Of a stretch of 64,000 nt of DNA, positions 25,589-35,472 are shown one piece after another. The translations under genes were made by a program, and so were the position numbers. The stretch comes from an uncultured Clostridia bacterium (GTDB lineage: Bacteria > Bacillota > Clostridia > Oscillospirales > Acutalibacteraceae). Where the stretch lies: assembly GCA_946406145.1 (NCBI GenBank), contig CAMJJL010000003.1, positions 1 to 64,000 on the forward strand. Reading direction: 5' to 3'. The notes under the pieces are model-generated. The model was given only the letters and a program-made list of their open reading frames with translations, had not been told where the DNA came from and ran no database searches. Numbering within the stretch: position 1 is the stretch's first letter; the number at the start of each line of letters is the position of its first letter.

Positions 25589-26266
25589 ATGGGAAATTCA
25601 ATCAAGAAAAAGATCAATATTTTCGGCAAGGTCGCCAAGATCATCACAATGATCATCATCGTATGCTTGCTCGTCACGGAAGGCTTTATGCTTGCCGGCG
25701 GTATCATTATTGCCTGTGTTCCGAAGAACAGTGTGACGGTCGACGGAACGGGAACGATCGATGTGAATGTGAACACCGAGTATTTCGGTTTGGAGGGCGA
25801 GAGGTTCTATGTGAACACCGGCAGCGGACACCTTGCGCTCGGTGAGATCAGCACCGGCAGCTTGGACGTCAAAAACGAGAATGGTAATCTGAATGTCAAC
25901 GGCGACTTCAGGCAGCTTCACTTTGATCTGAATGACGGTATGCTGATGCTCGTATACGGAATGGTATATGTCGCGGCAATCGTCGTGGCGCTGTTCTTCT
26001 TCCGCGCTTTGATGAAGCAGTTTATGGTGTGCGACAGTCCGTTCAGCGAGGAAGTCGTCAAGAAAATGCGCGCGTTCGCGATCGCGCTGATTCCCTGCAT
26101 AGCGGCTGTGCAGATCATGAAATCGGCGATCTCCGCAAAGATCAGCGGTTCCTTTAGCTTCGATATCGATTTGATCTCGGTTGCGTTTGTCATTATTATC
26201 TTCATCTTGACGATGATCTTCAAATACGGTACAGAGCTGCAAAAAGAGCACGACGAAACGGTGTAA
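25589..26266 (+). CDS. DUF2975-like membrane protein
   Basis: 225 aa. An N-terminal membrane segment, an external beta-rich stretch (about 45-115), then three membrane segments. AAGGAG precedes the ATG. Pairing with a YozG-type repressor immediately downstream is characteristic of DUF2975 loci; the biological role is unknown. Confidence 0.8.
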   Translation: MGNSIKKKINIFGKVAKIITMIIIVCLLVTEGFMLAGGIIIACVPKNSVTVDGTGTIDVNVNTEYFGLEGERFYVNTGSGHLALGEISTGSLDVKNENGNLNVNGDFRQLHFDLNDGMLMLVYGMVYVAAIVVALFFFRALMKQFMVCDSPFSEEVVKKMRAFAIALIPCIAAVQIMKSAISAKISGSFSFDIDLISVAFVIIIFILTMIFKYGTELQKEHDETV

Positions 26267-26275
26267 GGTGAGCAT

Positions 26276-26488
26276 ATGGGAAAGATTATCGTAAGGCTCG
26301 ACCGTGTGATGGCAGATCGAAAAATCGGATTGAATGAACTCAGCGAGAAGGTCGGCATTTCAAATGTGAACCTCAGCAAGCTCAAAAACGGTCATATCAG
26401 CGCGATACGGTTTTCGACCTTGATCGCGATCTGTGAAACGCTGCACTGTCAACCCGGCGATCTGCTGGAATTTTCGGAAGAAAATTGA
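26276..26488 (+). CDS. YozG-type Cro/CI helix-turn-helix regulator
   Basis: 70 aa, a single HTH domain: MADRKIGLNELSEKVGISNVNLSKLKNG followed by the typical IRFSTLIAICETLHCQPGDLL. The gene starts 9 bp after the DUF2975 gene. Probably autoregulates through the paired sites around the promoter. Confidence 0.9.
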   Translation: MGKIIVRLDRVMADRKIGLNELSEKVGISNVNLSKLKNGHISAIRFSTLIAICETLHCQPGDLLEFSEEN

Positions 26489-26523
26489 GAAATAAAATAC
26501 TACTTTTTATTGAATATTAGTGT

Positions 26524-26565
26524 AAAACGACATCCCGAGAGAAAGCTCCCTCGGGATGTCGTTTT
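26524..26565 (+). terminator. Terminator of the DUF2975-HTH operon
   Basis: Perfect 16-bp stem (26524-26539 with 26550-26565) with A and T runs at the ends; it works in both directions. Confidence 0.92.
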
Positions 26566-26611
26566 ATATACCCAAAAGTCAGGAATATCATGTTGTAGGT
26601 TTGATCAATGT

Positions 26612-26718
26612 TCTGCTGTAGGGGAGGGGCTTGCTCCTCCCGTTTACAGGACAGTTGCTTTGTGTAAAGAGGATCATGATTCACACGTTCGGTACGTCGC
26701 AAGCGCCGTACCCTACAA
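26612..26718. repeat. Family B inverted-repeat element
   Basis: Begins TGTAGGGGAGGGGC and ends with GCCGTACCCTACA, with inner hairpins GGGAGGGGCTTGCTCCTCCC and GGTACG...CGTACC. Same layout as 44137-44247 and 46352-46470. Confidence 0.65.
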
Positions 26719-26725
26719 AGTTACT

Positions 26726-27949
26726 TTATAACCCGAACTTCTCCTCAAACTCCGCCAGATCGTTGTTGCAATGGATAGGCTCGCCCACGGCTCGGATCGC
26801 GGAGTCGATGTCCTTCAAGCCGTTGCCCGTGACGATGGAGACGATGGTCGCGTTACGCGGCAGCTTGTTTTCTCGGCTGAGCTTTATCAGCCCTGCCGTA
26901 GCGGTCACACCTGCAGGCTCGCCGAACACACCGGCGTTCTTCGCCAGATATTTCTGCGCTTCTCTTATCTCGTCGTCGGTGACATTGACGCAGATGCCGT
27001 CGCTGTCTTTGATGGCGTTGATCGCCTTATCCGGATTGCGCGGTACGCCCACGGCAATCGAGTCGGCGTAGGTGTTCTCCTCCTGCGGCTGCCAAGCCTG
27101 ACCCGTCATCACGGCGGTGTTGATCGGGCAGCAACCCTGCGCCTGCACGCTGATGATGCGTGGAATATGATCGATCAGCCCGACCATGTACATGTCGTAC
27201 AGACCCTTGTACACGCCTGCCACGGTACAGCCGTCGCCGACTGATACCGCGACATAGTCGGGTGCATGGAAATTGAGCTGTTCGCATATCTCATGCGCGA
27301 CGGTCTTTTTGCCCTCGCTGAGATAGGGGTTGATCGCGGCGTTGCGGTTGTACCAGCCGTATTTGTCAATGGCGGCTTTGGATAATTCAAACGTCTCTTC
27401 ATAACTGCCGTCCACGGCGGTCAGGTTCGCGCCGAACATCATCAGCTGGGCGATCTTGCCCTTCGGCGCGCGTGACGGGACAAAGATGTAGGTTTTGAGC
27501 CCTGCCTTTGCCGCGTTGCCGGCAAGGGATGAGGCGGCGTTGCCGGTGGAGGAGCAGGCGATGGTATCGTAGCCGGCTTCGATTGCTTTGGTCACCGCCA
27601 TCGCGGAGGCGCGATCCTTGAGGGACGCGGTGGGGTTGACGCCGTCATCCTTGATGTACAGCTTCCTGATGCCGAGATCCTCGGCGATATTCGGCGCTTC
27701 ATACAGCGGCGACATTCCGACCCTCAGTCCCTTGGGTACGGTATCCTCTTCGATCGGCAACAGCTCGCGATAGCGCCACATGGTGGGCTCGTCACGCTGC
27801 GCCAGCACTTCTTTATTGAATCTGGTTTTAATGAATTCGTAGTCGTAGATCACGTCGAGAATACCGCCGCACTCGCAGGTGGTGATATCCGCCGCGGGAG
27901 CGTATGTCCTGCCGCATCTGACGCATTTGCAGTGAATAATATGCTTCAT
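26726..27949 (-). CDS. Threonine synthase-like PLP enzyme
   Basis: 407 aa, fold type II. PLP lysine in VNPTASLKDRAS (about 105), CSSTGNAASSL phosphate or substrate loop, GEPAGVTATAG near the C-terminus. The N-terminus has a small Cys cluster (CKCVRCG, CECGG), a zinc-ribbon feature of many threonine synthases. ATG 27949 follows GGAGATA. It lies downstream of another PLP enzyme and a YheO-type regulator, and near ygeY/ygeW, so a catabolic lyase on a diamino acid is a second possibility. Confidence 0.82.
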   Translation of the reverse strand: MKHIIHCKCVRCGRTYAPAADITTCECGGILDVIYDYEFIKTRFNKEVLAQRDEPTMWRYRELLPIEEDTVPKGLRVGMSPLYEAPNIAEDLGIRKLYIKDDGVNPTASLKDRASAMAVTKAIEAGYDTIACSSTGNAASSLAGNAAKAGLKTYIFVPSRAPKGKIAQLMMFGANLTAVDGSYEETFELSKAAIDKYGWYNRNAAINPYLSEGKKTVAHEICEQLNFHAPDYVAVSVGDGCTVAGVYKGLYDMYMVGLIDHIPRIISVQAQGCCPINTAVMTGQAWQPQEENTYADSIAVGVPRNPDKAINAIKDSDGICVNVTDDEIREAQKYLAKNAGVFGEPAGVTATAGLIKLSRENKLPRNATIVSIVTGNGLKDIDSAIRAVGEPIHCNNDLAEFEEKFGL

Positions 27950-28010
27950 AGTATCTCCATTCAGCCTTGCTCTTGAGTAAGTGCCGATTAATGCGGTTTT
28001 CGTATTCGTC

Positions 28011-28159
28011 GTCATTCCGAGGAGGGGCAAAGCCCCGACGTGGGAATCCCCCTGATAAGGGTAGAAGCTCACTGTTAAAGCCATGAATGACAAGGGGATT
28101 GCCACAGCCTGCCGTTTTACGGCACCTCCCTGAAGGGAGGCTTCGGGCTTCGCAATGAC
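28011..28159. repeat. Palindromic repeat element (family C)
   Basis: Starts GTCATTCCGAGG and ends with the complement of GTCATTGCGAAG. It contains a CTCCC/GGGAG hairpin. It occupies the gap between the two PLP enzyme genes. Confidence 0.65.
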
Positions 28160-28208
28160 ACTGTTATTGTTACGTCGATTTATTCGACGGTTACTCGGGG
28201 GGAAGCCT

Positions 28209-29672
28209 TTAGATCAGTCCAACCTCAGCGTTGAACGCCTCGATGTATTCATCGAGCTGTTCCGCCTGCTTGTGCACGGCGTCCCAGGTGTTCTCGGTGT
28301 CATACCACAGGGCGTTGAGCTCCTCGGCGGTGCGACCCTGCTGTTCGACCCATGTGTAATACTTGAGGTTGTGCACACGCTTGCGCTCCTTGTAGGTCAG
28401 CTCCAGCATATTGTCATCCTTGAGGTTGAGGATGTGCAGGTTGTGGTCGAGCTCTGCCTTGTGCACGTCGTAGTCGCCGTACATCTCTTCGAGCTCCTTG
28501 ATGCGGCTCTGATACATTACGGCTGAGTCGGTCAGCACAGTGCCGAGCACATCATTTTCGGTAAATTCATAATACTTCGCCATTTTGATACAGCACAGAA
28601 GATTCGCGATACCAGAAATGCCAAGCAGATTGAGCTGTTCGGCAAGCTCGCGCTCAACGCCGACGGATACCAGATAATCGATACCCTCAGGCGTGTTGAA
28701 CAGTCGGAGCAGTCGCTGGCTGTCCTCATCGTCGATGTCAATGACCATATCGGTGTTCTTAACGTTGTGGATCCACGGGATATGCTTGTCGCCGATTCCC
28801 TCGATGCGGTGACCGCCGAAGCCGTTGTCCAGAATGGTAGGACACTGCAGGGCTTCGCCGACGCCGAGCTTAAGATTCGGGTATTGCTCCTTGAGGTAGT
28901 CGCCCGCGCTCATCGTGCCTGCCGAACCGGAGGTAAAGCACGCGCCCGCAAATCGATCCTTCTCACCCTTGATCGATTCAAACGCGTCCGCTAACGCGTG
29001 ACCGGTGACGTTGTAGTGCCACAGGGGGTTGCCCATCTCTTCAAACTGGTTGAAGATCATCACCTCGGGGCGTTGCTTGAGCTCCCATGTTTTGTCGAAG
29101 ATCTCTTTGACGTTAGATTCGCACCCCGGGGTCGCGATGACCTCGCCTGCGATTTTACTGAGCCAGTCAAAACGCTCGCGGCTCATTTCCGCCGGCAGGA
29201 TCGCGATACTGTCGCAGGACAGCAGCTTTGAGTTGAACGCGCCGCCGCGGCAGTAGTTGCCGGTGGACGGCCATACCGCCTTGTGCCTGGTCGCGTCGAA
29301 CTGACCGGTCACCAGTCGCGGCGCTAAGCATCCGAACGACGCGCCGACCTTATGACAGCCGGTGGGGAACCACTTGCCGACGATCGCGAAGATCCGCGCC
29401 TTCACGCCGGTGAGAGCGGAGGGCAGCTCGATGATGTTCGGGATCTCACGGAACAGACCGCCGCTTTCCTTTGGTTCATTCTTCCATGTGATGCGGAACA
29501 GGTTGACGGGATCGACGTCCCATAAACCCGTGTGGCTGAGCTTCTCTTTGATCTTCTCGGGGATCAGCTCGGGGTGCTGCATCTGTTTGATAGTCGGGAT
29601 GATGATGCCGTTTTCACGTGCTTTTTCGATATTGTGATGTAATCCTTCTTTGTTAACGGTAAAGTCGATCAT
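28209..29672 (-). CDS. PLP-dependent lyase/synthase of the cysteine synthase family (large form)
   Basis: 487 aa, larger than cysteine synthase (about 310). PLP lysine probably in TGCHKVGASF (about 110), PSTGNYCRGGA as the substrate loop, and FTSGSAGTMSAGDYL as the phosphate-binding glycine loop. Such long proteins occur beside YgeY, YgeW and carbamate kinase genes. The substrate is not readable. It is followed by the threonine synthase-like gene in the same direction and preceded by the regulator. Confidence 0.75.
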   Translation of the reverse strand: MIDFTVNKEGLHHNIEKARENGIIIPTIKQMQHPELIPEKIKEKLSHTGLWDVDPVNLFRITWKNEPKESGGLFREIPNIIELPSALTGVKARIFAIVGKWFPTGCHKVGASFGCLAPRLVTGQFDATRHKAVWPSTGNYCRGGAFNSKLLSCDSIAILPAEMSRERFDWLSKIAGEVIATPGCESNVKEIFDKTWELKQRPEVMIFNQFEEMGNPLWHYNVTGHALADAFESIKGEKDRFAGACFTSGSAGTMSAGDYLKEQYPNLKLGVGEALQCPTILDNGFGGHRIEGIGDKHIPWIHNVKNTDMVIDIDDEDSQRLLRLFNTPEGIDYLVSVGVERELAEQLNLLGISGIANLLCCIKMAKYYEFTENDVLGTVLTDSAVMYQSRIKELEEMYGDYDVHKAELDHNLHILNLKDDNMLELTYKERKRVHNLKYYTWVEQQGRTAEELNALWYDTENTWDAVHKQAEQLDEYIEAFNAEVGLI

Positions 29673-29689
29673 AGGGTTCCTCCTTATAT

Positions 29690-29745
29690 TTTAATGGAAA
29701 GTTGAAAATGGAAAATGGAAAGTGGAAAATTGAGGGAGGGCGTTG
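29690..29745 (-). repeat. Single arm of a family D repeat
   Basis: Tandem GGAAAATGGAAAGT-type units followed by the hairpin GAGGGCGTTGCCCTC. Only one arm is present, between the regulator and the PLP gene. Confidence 0.55.
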
Positions 29746-29751
29746 CCCTCG

Positions 29752-30399
29752 TTAATTTGATTCGGTATCCTCATCCGTCAGGTACGAATAAAGCGTAAAC
29801 TTTGAGATACCGAAGTAGGTCGCGATCTTGTCGCCGGATTTGGTGATCAGGAGCGCGCCTTTGCTGTTCAGATAGCGGATCGCGCGCTGCTTGTCATCCT
29901 TGTTCATCAGAGCGACGGGCTTGCCGATCAGCTCGGTGGATTTCCACAACAGCTCGTCGAGCAGCTCGCCGACGTGCGGCGTGATCTTCTCGGGCTCGGA
30001 CGCGGTCGCCGGAGCGGTCAGTTCCGTCAGCGACGCGGCGGCGACGCTCAGGGCGGTGATGTCGTGGTTGATGGAGAAGATCGCGATCGCCTTGCCCTTG
30101 TCGTCGCGGATGTAGACGGTGGTGGATTTGAGCACCTTACCGTCGGTGGTCTTGGTGAAGTAGCCGATGCGATCCTCACGCGACTGTTCCGCCTGACTGA
30201 GCTCCTCGAGCACCACAGCCGAAGCGCCGTCTCCGACGCTGCGACCCGTTACCTCACCGTTTTCGATGTAGATGATGGAGCTGTCGGCGGCGTTCTTGAC
30301 TGTCAGATCGTGGATGGCGACCTCACAGTCTTTGCCGTAGTGCAGGGCGATGGCGTGCGCCAAGGAGCACAGGGTGTTCTTGAGTTGTTCGTTGAGCAT
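29752..30399 (-). CDS. YheO/DauR-type PAS-HTH transcriptional regulator
   Basis: 215 aa. An N-terminal YheO-like PAS domain (about 10-120; VAIHDL, SIIYIENGEVTGRSVG, IFSINHDIT) and a C-terminal helix-turn-helix (RAIRYLNSKGALLITKSGDKIATYFGISKFTLYSYL). Relatives control amino-acid catabolism genes. It is first in a minus-strand run with the two PLP enzyme genes and probably regulates them. Confidence 0.88.
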   Translation of the reverse strand: MLNEQLKNTLCSLAHAIALHYGKDCEVAIHDLTVKNAADSSIIYIENGEVTGRSVGDGASAVVLEELSQAEQSREDRIGYFTKTTDGKVLKSTTVYIRDDKGKAIAIFSINHDITALSVAAASLTELTAPATASEPEKITPHVGELLDELLWKSTELIGKPVALMNKDDKQRAIRYLNSKGALLITKSGDKIATYFGISKFTLYSYLTDEDTESN

Positions 30400-30603
30400 A
30401 GCAAGCCCCGTTTCTACCGGTTTTCATACAAATTTTTAGCAAATCTAAAAACTATTTATATTGTAATACATTTGCTTGTGTTTATCAATGGTTAAGTGAA
30501 GTTTTTTTGAGAATTTTTGTATGGATATCGGGGGATAGAACTTTCAAAATACACCCGATAGTGTTATAATAAAGCAGAAGCGATGATGAAAGGGTGTGCT
30601 CTT

Positions 30604-31446
30604 TTGAAAACCTGTGATCTACATACACACTCCGTCTACTCCGACGGTACCTATACGCCTGCCGAGCTGATCGACACAGCGGTCGGCGCTGGACTGTCCG
30701 CGGTCGCCTTGACCGACCACAACACCGTTTCGGGACTGGATTCATTCATCGAGGCAGGACAGGGGAAGCCCATCGAGTTGGTTCCCGGCGTGGAGTTCTC
30801 CACCGCCGATAACGGCACCGAGCTGCATATCCTCGGGCTGTTCATTCCGCCCGAGAGCCATTACACGATCAACAGCTATATCGATAAGGCGGCGACGCTG
30901 AAGGAACAGAGCAATTATCGACTTGTCAATCGCTTGCGCGAGCACGGATACGACATTACCTATGTGGATATTCTCGATCATTCCAAGGGTCACGTCAACC
31001 GCGCTAACATTGCTGCTGAGCTGCTCAGGAAGGGGTATATCGAAAGCATCGACTGGGCGTTCAAAAACATCCTGCACAAGGACTACGGGTTGTATGAGCC
31101 GCCCGAGAGGTTGTCATCGATCGAGACGATCCGCTTTATCCGTGAGATCGGCGCTGTCGCGGTTTGGGCACACCCGTATTTTCACATGACCTTCGATCAG
31201 GCGGAGGAGTTTTTGCCGCGCGCGGTAGCCGCCGGGTTACAGGGGATGGAAACGATCTACAGCACCTATGATGACGCAACGACAAAAAAGGCAAAAGAGG
31301 TATGCCGGCGGTTCGGCATCTGCGAGAGCGGCGGCAGTGATTTTCACGGTGCGAACAAGCCGAAGATCTCACTCGGAAAGGGATACGGCAACCTGCGGAT
31401 CCCCTATGAATTCTACGAAAGATTGAAGAGCCTGAAAAACACCTAA
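30604..31446 (+). CDS. PHP-domain phosphoesterase
   Basis: 280 aa. Metal-binding PHP motifs: DLHTHSVYSDGTYTP at the N-terminus, LTDHNTVSG, GVEFS, VWAHPYF and GSDFHG near the C-terminus. Similar to RNase AM/YciV-type 3',5'-nucleotide phosphatases. TTG 30604 is the preferred start (MKTCDLHTHS as in relatives, AAAGGG upstream); ATG 30583 is also in frame. A TATAAT lies at 30565-30570. Confidence 0.88.
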   Translation: MKTCDLHTHSVYSDGTYTPAELIDTAVGAGLSAVALTDHNTVSGLDSFIEAGQGKPIELVPGVEFSTADNGTELHILGLFIPPESHYTINSYIDKAATLKEQSNYRLVNRLREHGYDITYVDILDHSKGHVNRANIAAELLRKGYIESIDWAFKNILHKDYGLYEPPERLSSIETIRFIREIGAVAVWAHPYFHMTFDQAEEFLPRAVAAGLQGMETIYSTYDDATTKKAKEVCRRFGICESGGSDFHGANKPKISLGKGYGNLRIPYEFYERLKSLKNT

Positions 31447-31474
31447 AAATCTTTCAGAAAACCGAAAATTTTAT

Positions 31475-31503
31475 TTGACACAAGCCCGTGATGTAGTATA
31501 ATA
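31475..31503 (+). promoter_or_regulatory. Sigma-A promoter of ygeY
   Basis: TTGACA at 31475-31480, 17-bp spacer, TATAAT at 31498-31503; both perfect. Confidence 0.88.
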
Positions 31504-31582
31504 AAAGTGTATCAATGATTGCGCCGCGGCGCGTGGATTGCCTGCGGCATGAATTGAATGAGCCAAGAAAAGGAGGATCACT

Positions 31583-32791
31583 ATGATTGATTATACCGCG
31601 ATCAAAAAAGCAGCCGAAAACTATGAGAAGGACATGACCGCTTTTCTGCGCGAGCTGATTGCCATTCCCAGCGAGTCTGCCGAGGAAGAGGGCGTCGCCA
31701 AGCGTATTGTCAAAGAGATGGAGCAGCTCGGCTTTGACGAGGCGTTCATCGACAAGATGGGCAACGTCCACGGCGTGATGGGCAAGGGAGAGAAGATCAT
31801 CGCCTTTGACGGCCACATCGACACCGTCGGACTGGGCGAGCTCTCCAACTGGAAGTTCGATCCGTACAAGGGCTATGAGAATGACACTGAGATCGGAGGT
31901 CGCGGTGGAAGTGACCAGACAGGCGGCGTGGTATCCGCTGTCTACGGCGCCAAGATTATGAAGGATCTCGGGCTGATCCCCGAGGGCTACAAGGTGCTGG
32001 TTACCGGTACCGTGCAGGAAGAGGACTGCGACGGTCTGTGTTGGCAGTTCATCCATAACGAAATGGACGTCACTCCCGAATTCGTTGTCATCACCGAGCC
32101 GACCGATCAGGGCATCTATCGCGGCCATCGCGGACGTATGGAGATCCGCGTCGAGGTCAAGGGCGTCTCCTGCCACGGCTCCGCTCCCGAGCGCGGCGAT
32201 AACGCGATCTATAAGATGGCGCAGATCGTGCTGGAGGTCAGAGATCTCAACGAGCATCTGCATTTTGATCCTTTCCTCGGCAAAGGCACCGTCACCGTCA
32301 CCCAGCAGTTCTACAATTCTCCGTCACGCTGTGCGGTAGCGGATTTCGCGGCGATATCACTCGACCGTCGGCTGACCGACGGCGAGACATGGGAGAGTGC
32401 TCTGGAAGAAGTACGGAACCTGCCGTCCGTCAAGAAGTACGGCGCGGAGGTCAGCATGTATAAATACGAGCGTCCGTCGTGGACGGGGCTGGTCTATCCG
32501 ACCGAGTGCTTCTTCCCGACATGGGTCATCCCCGAGGACCATCCTGCCTGCAAAGCGATGGTCGCCGCCCACAAGGGCATGTACGGAGAGCCCAGGGTCG
32601 ACAAGTGGACGTTCTCGACCAACGGCGTGTCCATCATGGGACGCTACGGCATCCCGTGCATCGGCTTCGGACCCGGCGCCGAGGCGCAGGCGCACGCGCC
32701 CAATGAGATCACATGGAAGGCGGATCTGGTGCGATGTGCCGCCGTATACGCCGCCGTGCCGATGAATTACGATGCGGTGAATGGTGAATAG
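31583..32791 (+). CDS. ygeY: YgeY-family M20 metallohydrolase
   Basis: 402 aa. M20 motifs: FDGHIDTVG (metal His/Asp), [11 protein letters not shown] (bridging Asp), TVQEEDCDG (catalytic Glu pair), and a late [15 protein letters not shown]. The order matches the YgeY group found with ygeW and carbamate kinase in purine-degradation and selenium-linked clusters. AAGGAGG precedes the ATG. The last codons (NGE) and stop lie inside a GTGAATG-type repeat, so the natural C-terminus may have been altered by repeat insertion. Confidence 0.9.
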   Translation: MIDYTAIKKAAENYEKDMTAFLRELIAIPSESAEEEGVAKRIVKEMEQLGFDEAFIDKMGNVHGVMGKGEKIIAFDGHIDTVGLGELSNWKFDPYKGYENDTEIGGRGGSDQTGGVVSAVYGAKIMKDLGLIPEGYKVLVTGTVQEEDCDGLCWQFIHNEMDVTPEFVVITEPTDQGIYRGHRGRMEIRVEVKGVSCHGSAPERGDNAIYKMAQIVLEVRDLNEHLHFDPFLGKGTVTVTQQFYNSPSRCAVADFAAISLDRRLTDGETWESALEEVRNLPSVKKYGAEVSMYKYERPSWTGLVYPTECFFPTWVIPEDHPACKAMVAAHKGMYGEPRVDKWTFSTNGVSIMGRYGIPCIGFGPGAEAQAHAPNEITWKADLVRCAAVYAAVPMNYDAVNGE

Positions 32792-32928
32792 TGAATGGTG
32801 AATGGTTGAGGGCGGGACACCCGCACCCGATTGATAATCATAACAGAACGTTGCGTTTTGCATTGATAGGAATCAAAAACGCGAAGCGTTTCCCACCACC
32901 ATTCACCATTAGTCATTCACCGTTCACC
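32777..32928. repeat. Family D palindromic element (GTGAATG units)
   Basis: Left arm of tandem GTGAATG/GTGAATA units and right arm of complementary TTCACCA units around a 90-bp middle holding GGGCGGGACACCCGC and AACGCGAAGCGTT hairpins. Confidence 0.75.
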
Positions 32929-32948
32929 AAAAAGGAAAGGAATCTATT

Positions 32949-34142
<1,194 letters not shown>

Positions 34143-34144
34143 TA

Positions 34145-34264
34145 GTTAGGAGTTAGGAGTTAGGAGTTAGGAGTTGTGGGTGGGCGCTGCCCACACCTGT
34201 TTATAAGAATCAAAACGCGAAGCGTTTCCCTCAACTCCTCACTTCTCACTCCTCACTCCTCACT
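34145..34264. repeat. Family D palindromic element (GTTAGGA units)
   Basis: Left arm of tandem GTTAGGA units, right arm of CTCCTCA units; about 30-bp arms. The middle has GTGGGTGGGCGCTGCCCACAC and AACGCGAAGCGTT. Confidence 0.75.
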
Positions 34265-34321
34265 GAACAGACAGTTATTTAGGGAATTCCATTTGAGTTT
34301 TTCTGATTATTATGAGAGAGA

Positions 34322-35263
34322 ATGAAACGTAAAATTGTCGTCGCCCTGGGCGGAAATGCTTTGGGCAAAACCTTAACCGAACAATTACAGGCGGTGGAGC
34401 ATACCGCTAAGGCAATTGCCGATCTGATCGAGGACGGCAACGAGGTCGTCATCACCCACGGCAACGGTCCTCAGGTCGGCAAGATCGACGCCGCGATGAA
34501 CGCCCTGCTGCTCGAGGATCCCACCGAGGAAAAAACCTCGCTCTCGATGTGCGTTGCCATGAGTCAGGCGTATATAGGGTACGATATTCAGAATGCCCTG
34601 CGCAAGGAGCTCATGCTGCGCGGCATGTACAAGCCTGTCGTCACCATCATCACACAGGTCGAGGTGAGCAGCGACGATCCTGCGATGAAACACCCGACAA
34701 AGCCGATCGGCAAGTTCATGACGTATGAACAGGCGCAACGCCTCAAGGAGCAGTATGGCTATACGATCGCAGAGGACTCCGGCAGGGGCTGGCGGCGTGT
34801 GGTCGCGTCCCCTCAGCCACAGTATATCATCGAGATCGACGCCATCCGCGCCTCTCTGCGAGAGGGCTCTGTCGTGGTATGCTGCGGAGGCGGCGGTATC
34901 CCCGTGCGCCGAAAGGGCGATTATCTCAAGGGCTGTGCCGCCGTCATCGACAAGGATACTTGCTCGGCGCTGTTGGCGGAGAACCTCAACGCCGATATCC
35001 TGATGATCCTCACCGCGGTCGACAAGGTGAAGATCCGTTACGGCAAGCCCGATGAACGCAGTCTTGACTGTATGAGCCTCGACGATATTCAGCGCTATAG
35101 CGACCGCGGCGAGTTCGCCGCCGGCAGTATGCTGCCCAAGGTCGAAGCCTGCGCGACATTCGTCAAAGGCGCCTCCGGCAGAAAGGCGATCATCGCCGCG
35201 CTGGATCAGGCAGGCGACGCGGTAAAAGGAAATGCAGGGACGGTTGTTTTTGGTGAACAGTGA
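34322..35263 (+). CDS. yqeA: Carbamate kinase
   Basis: 313 aa. Makes ATP from carbamoyl phosphate and ADP. Motifs: VALGGNALG, VITHGNGPQVG, FMTYEQAQRL, RRVVASPQP, GGGGIPV, and IDKDTCSALLA, MLPKVEACATFV. It lies directly downstream of ygeW; the pair can harvest energy from carbamoylated diamines or amino acids. The last codons (GEQ) and TGA lie in a GTGAA-type repeat. The ATG has only a weak ribosome site (GAGAGA). Confidence 0.95.
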   Translation: MKRKIVVALGGNALGKTLTEQLQAVEHTAKAIADLIEDGNEVVITHGNGPQVGKIDAAMNALLLEDPTEEKTSLSMCVAMSQAYIGYDIQNALRKELMLRGMYKPVVTIITQVEVSSDDPAMKHPTKPIGKFMTYEQAQRLKEQYGYTIAEDSGRGWRRVVASPQPQYIIEIDAIRASLREGSVVVCCGGGGIPVRRKGDYLKGCAAVIDKDTCSALLAENLNADILMILTAVDKVKIRYGKPDERSLDCMSLDDIQRYSDRGEFAAGSMLPKVEACATFVKGASGRKAIIAALDQAGDAVKGNAGTVVFGEQ

Positions 35264-35472
35264 ATGGTGAATAGTGAATAGTGTTGGGAAAGCCTGACGG
35301 CTTTTGGATTCAATAACAGCATATAAACAGAAATGCTCACGACTCTTTGTCAGCCGTGAGCATTATTTTTTGGAATGACTATGTCATTGTATTGATCGCC
35401 GATTCTTGAAAATAATTATCATTTGGGTGAGGGCAGCGCCCTCCATCAATCATTCACTATTCGCCGTTCACC
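35253..35472. repeat. Family D palindromic element with internal terminator
   Basis: Arms of GTGAATG units at both ends. In the middle, AATGCTCACG (35332-35341) pairs with CGTGAGCATT (35355-35364) followed by a T run: a bidirectional terminator between carbamate kinase and the convergent polymerase gene. The element supplies stop codons to both genes. Confidence 0.75.

Noticed and set aside
34145-34175. CRISPR-like array of GTTAGGA units
   Set aside because: Units are 7 bp and contiguous with no unique spacers; they form one arm of a palindrome.
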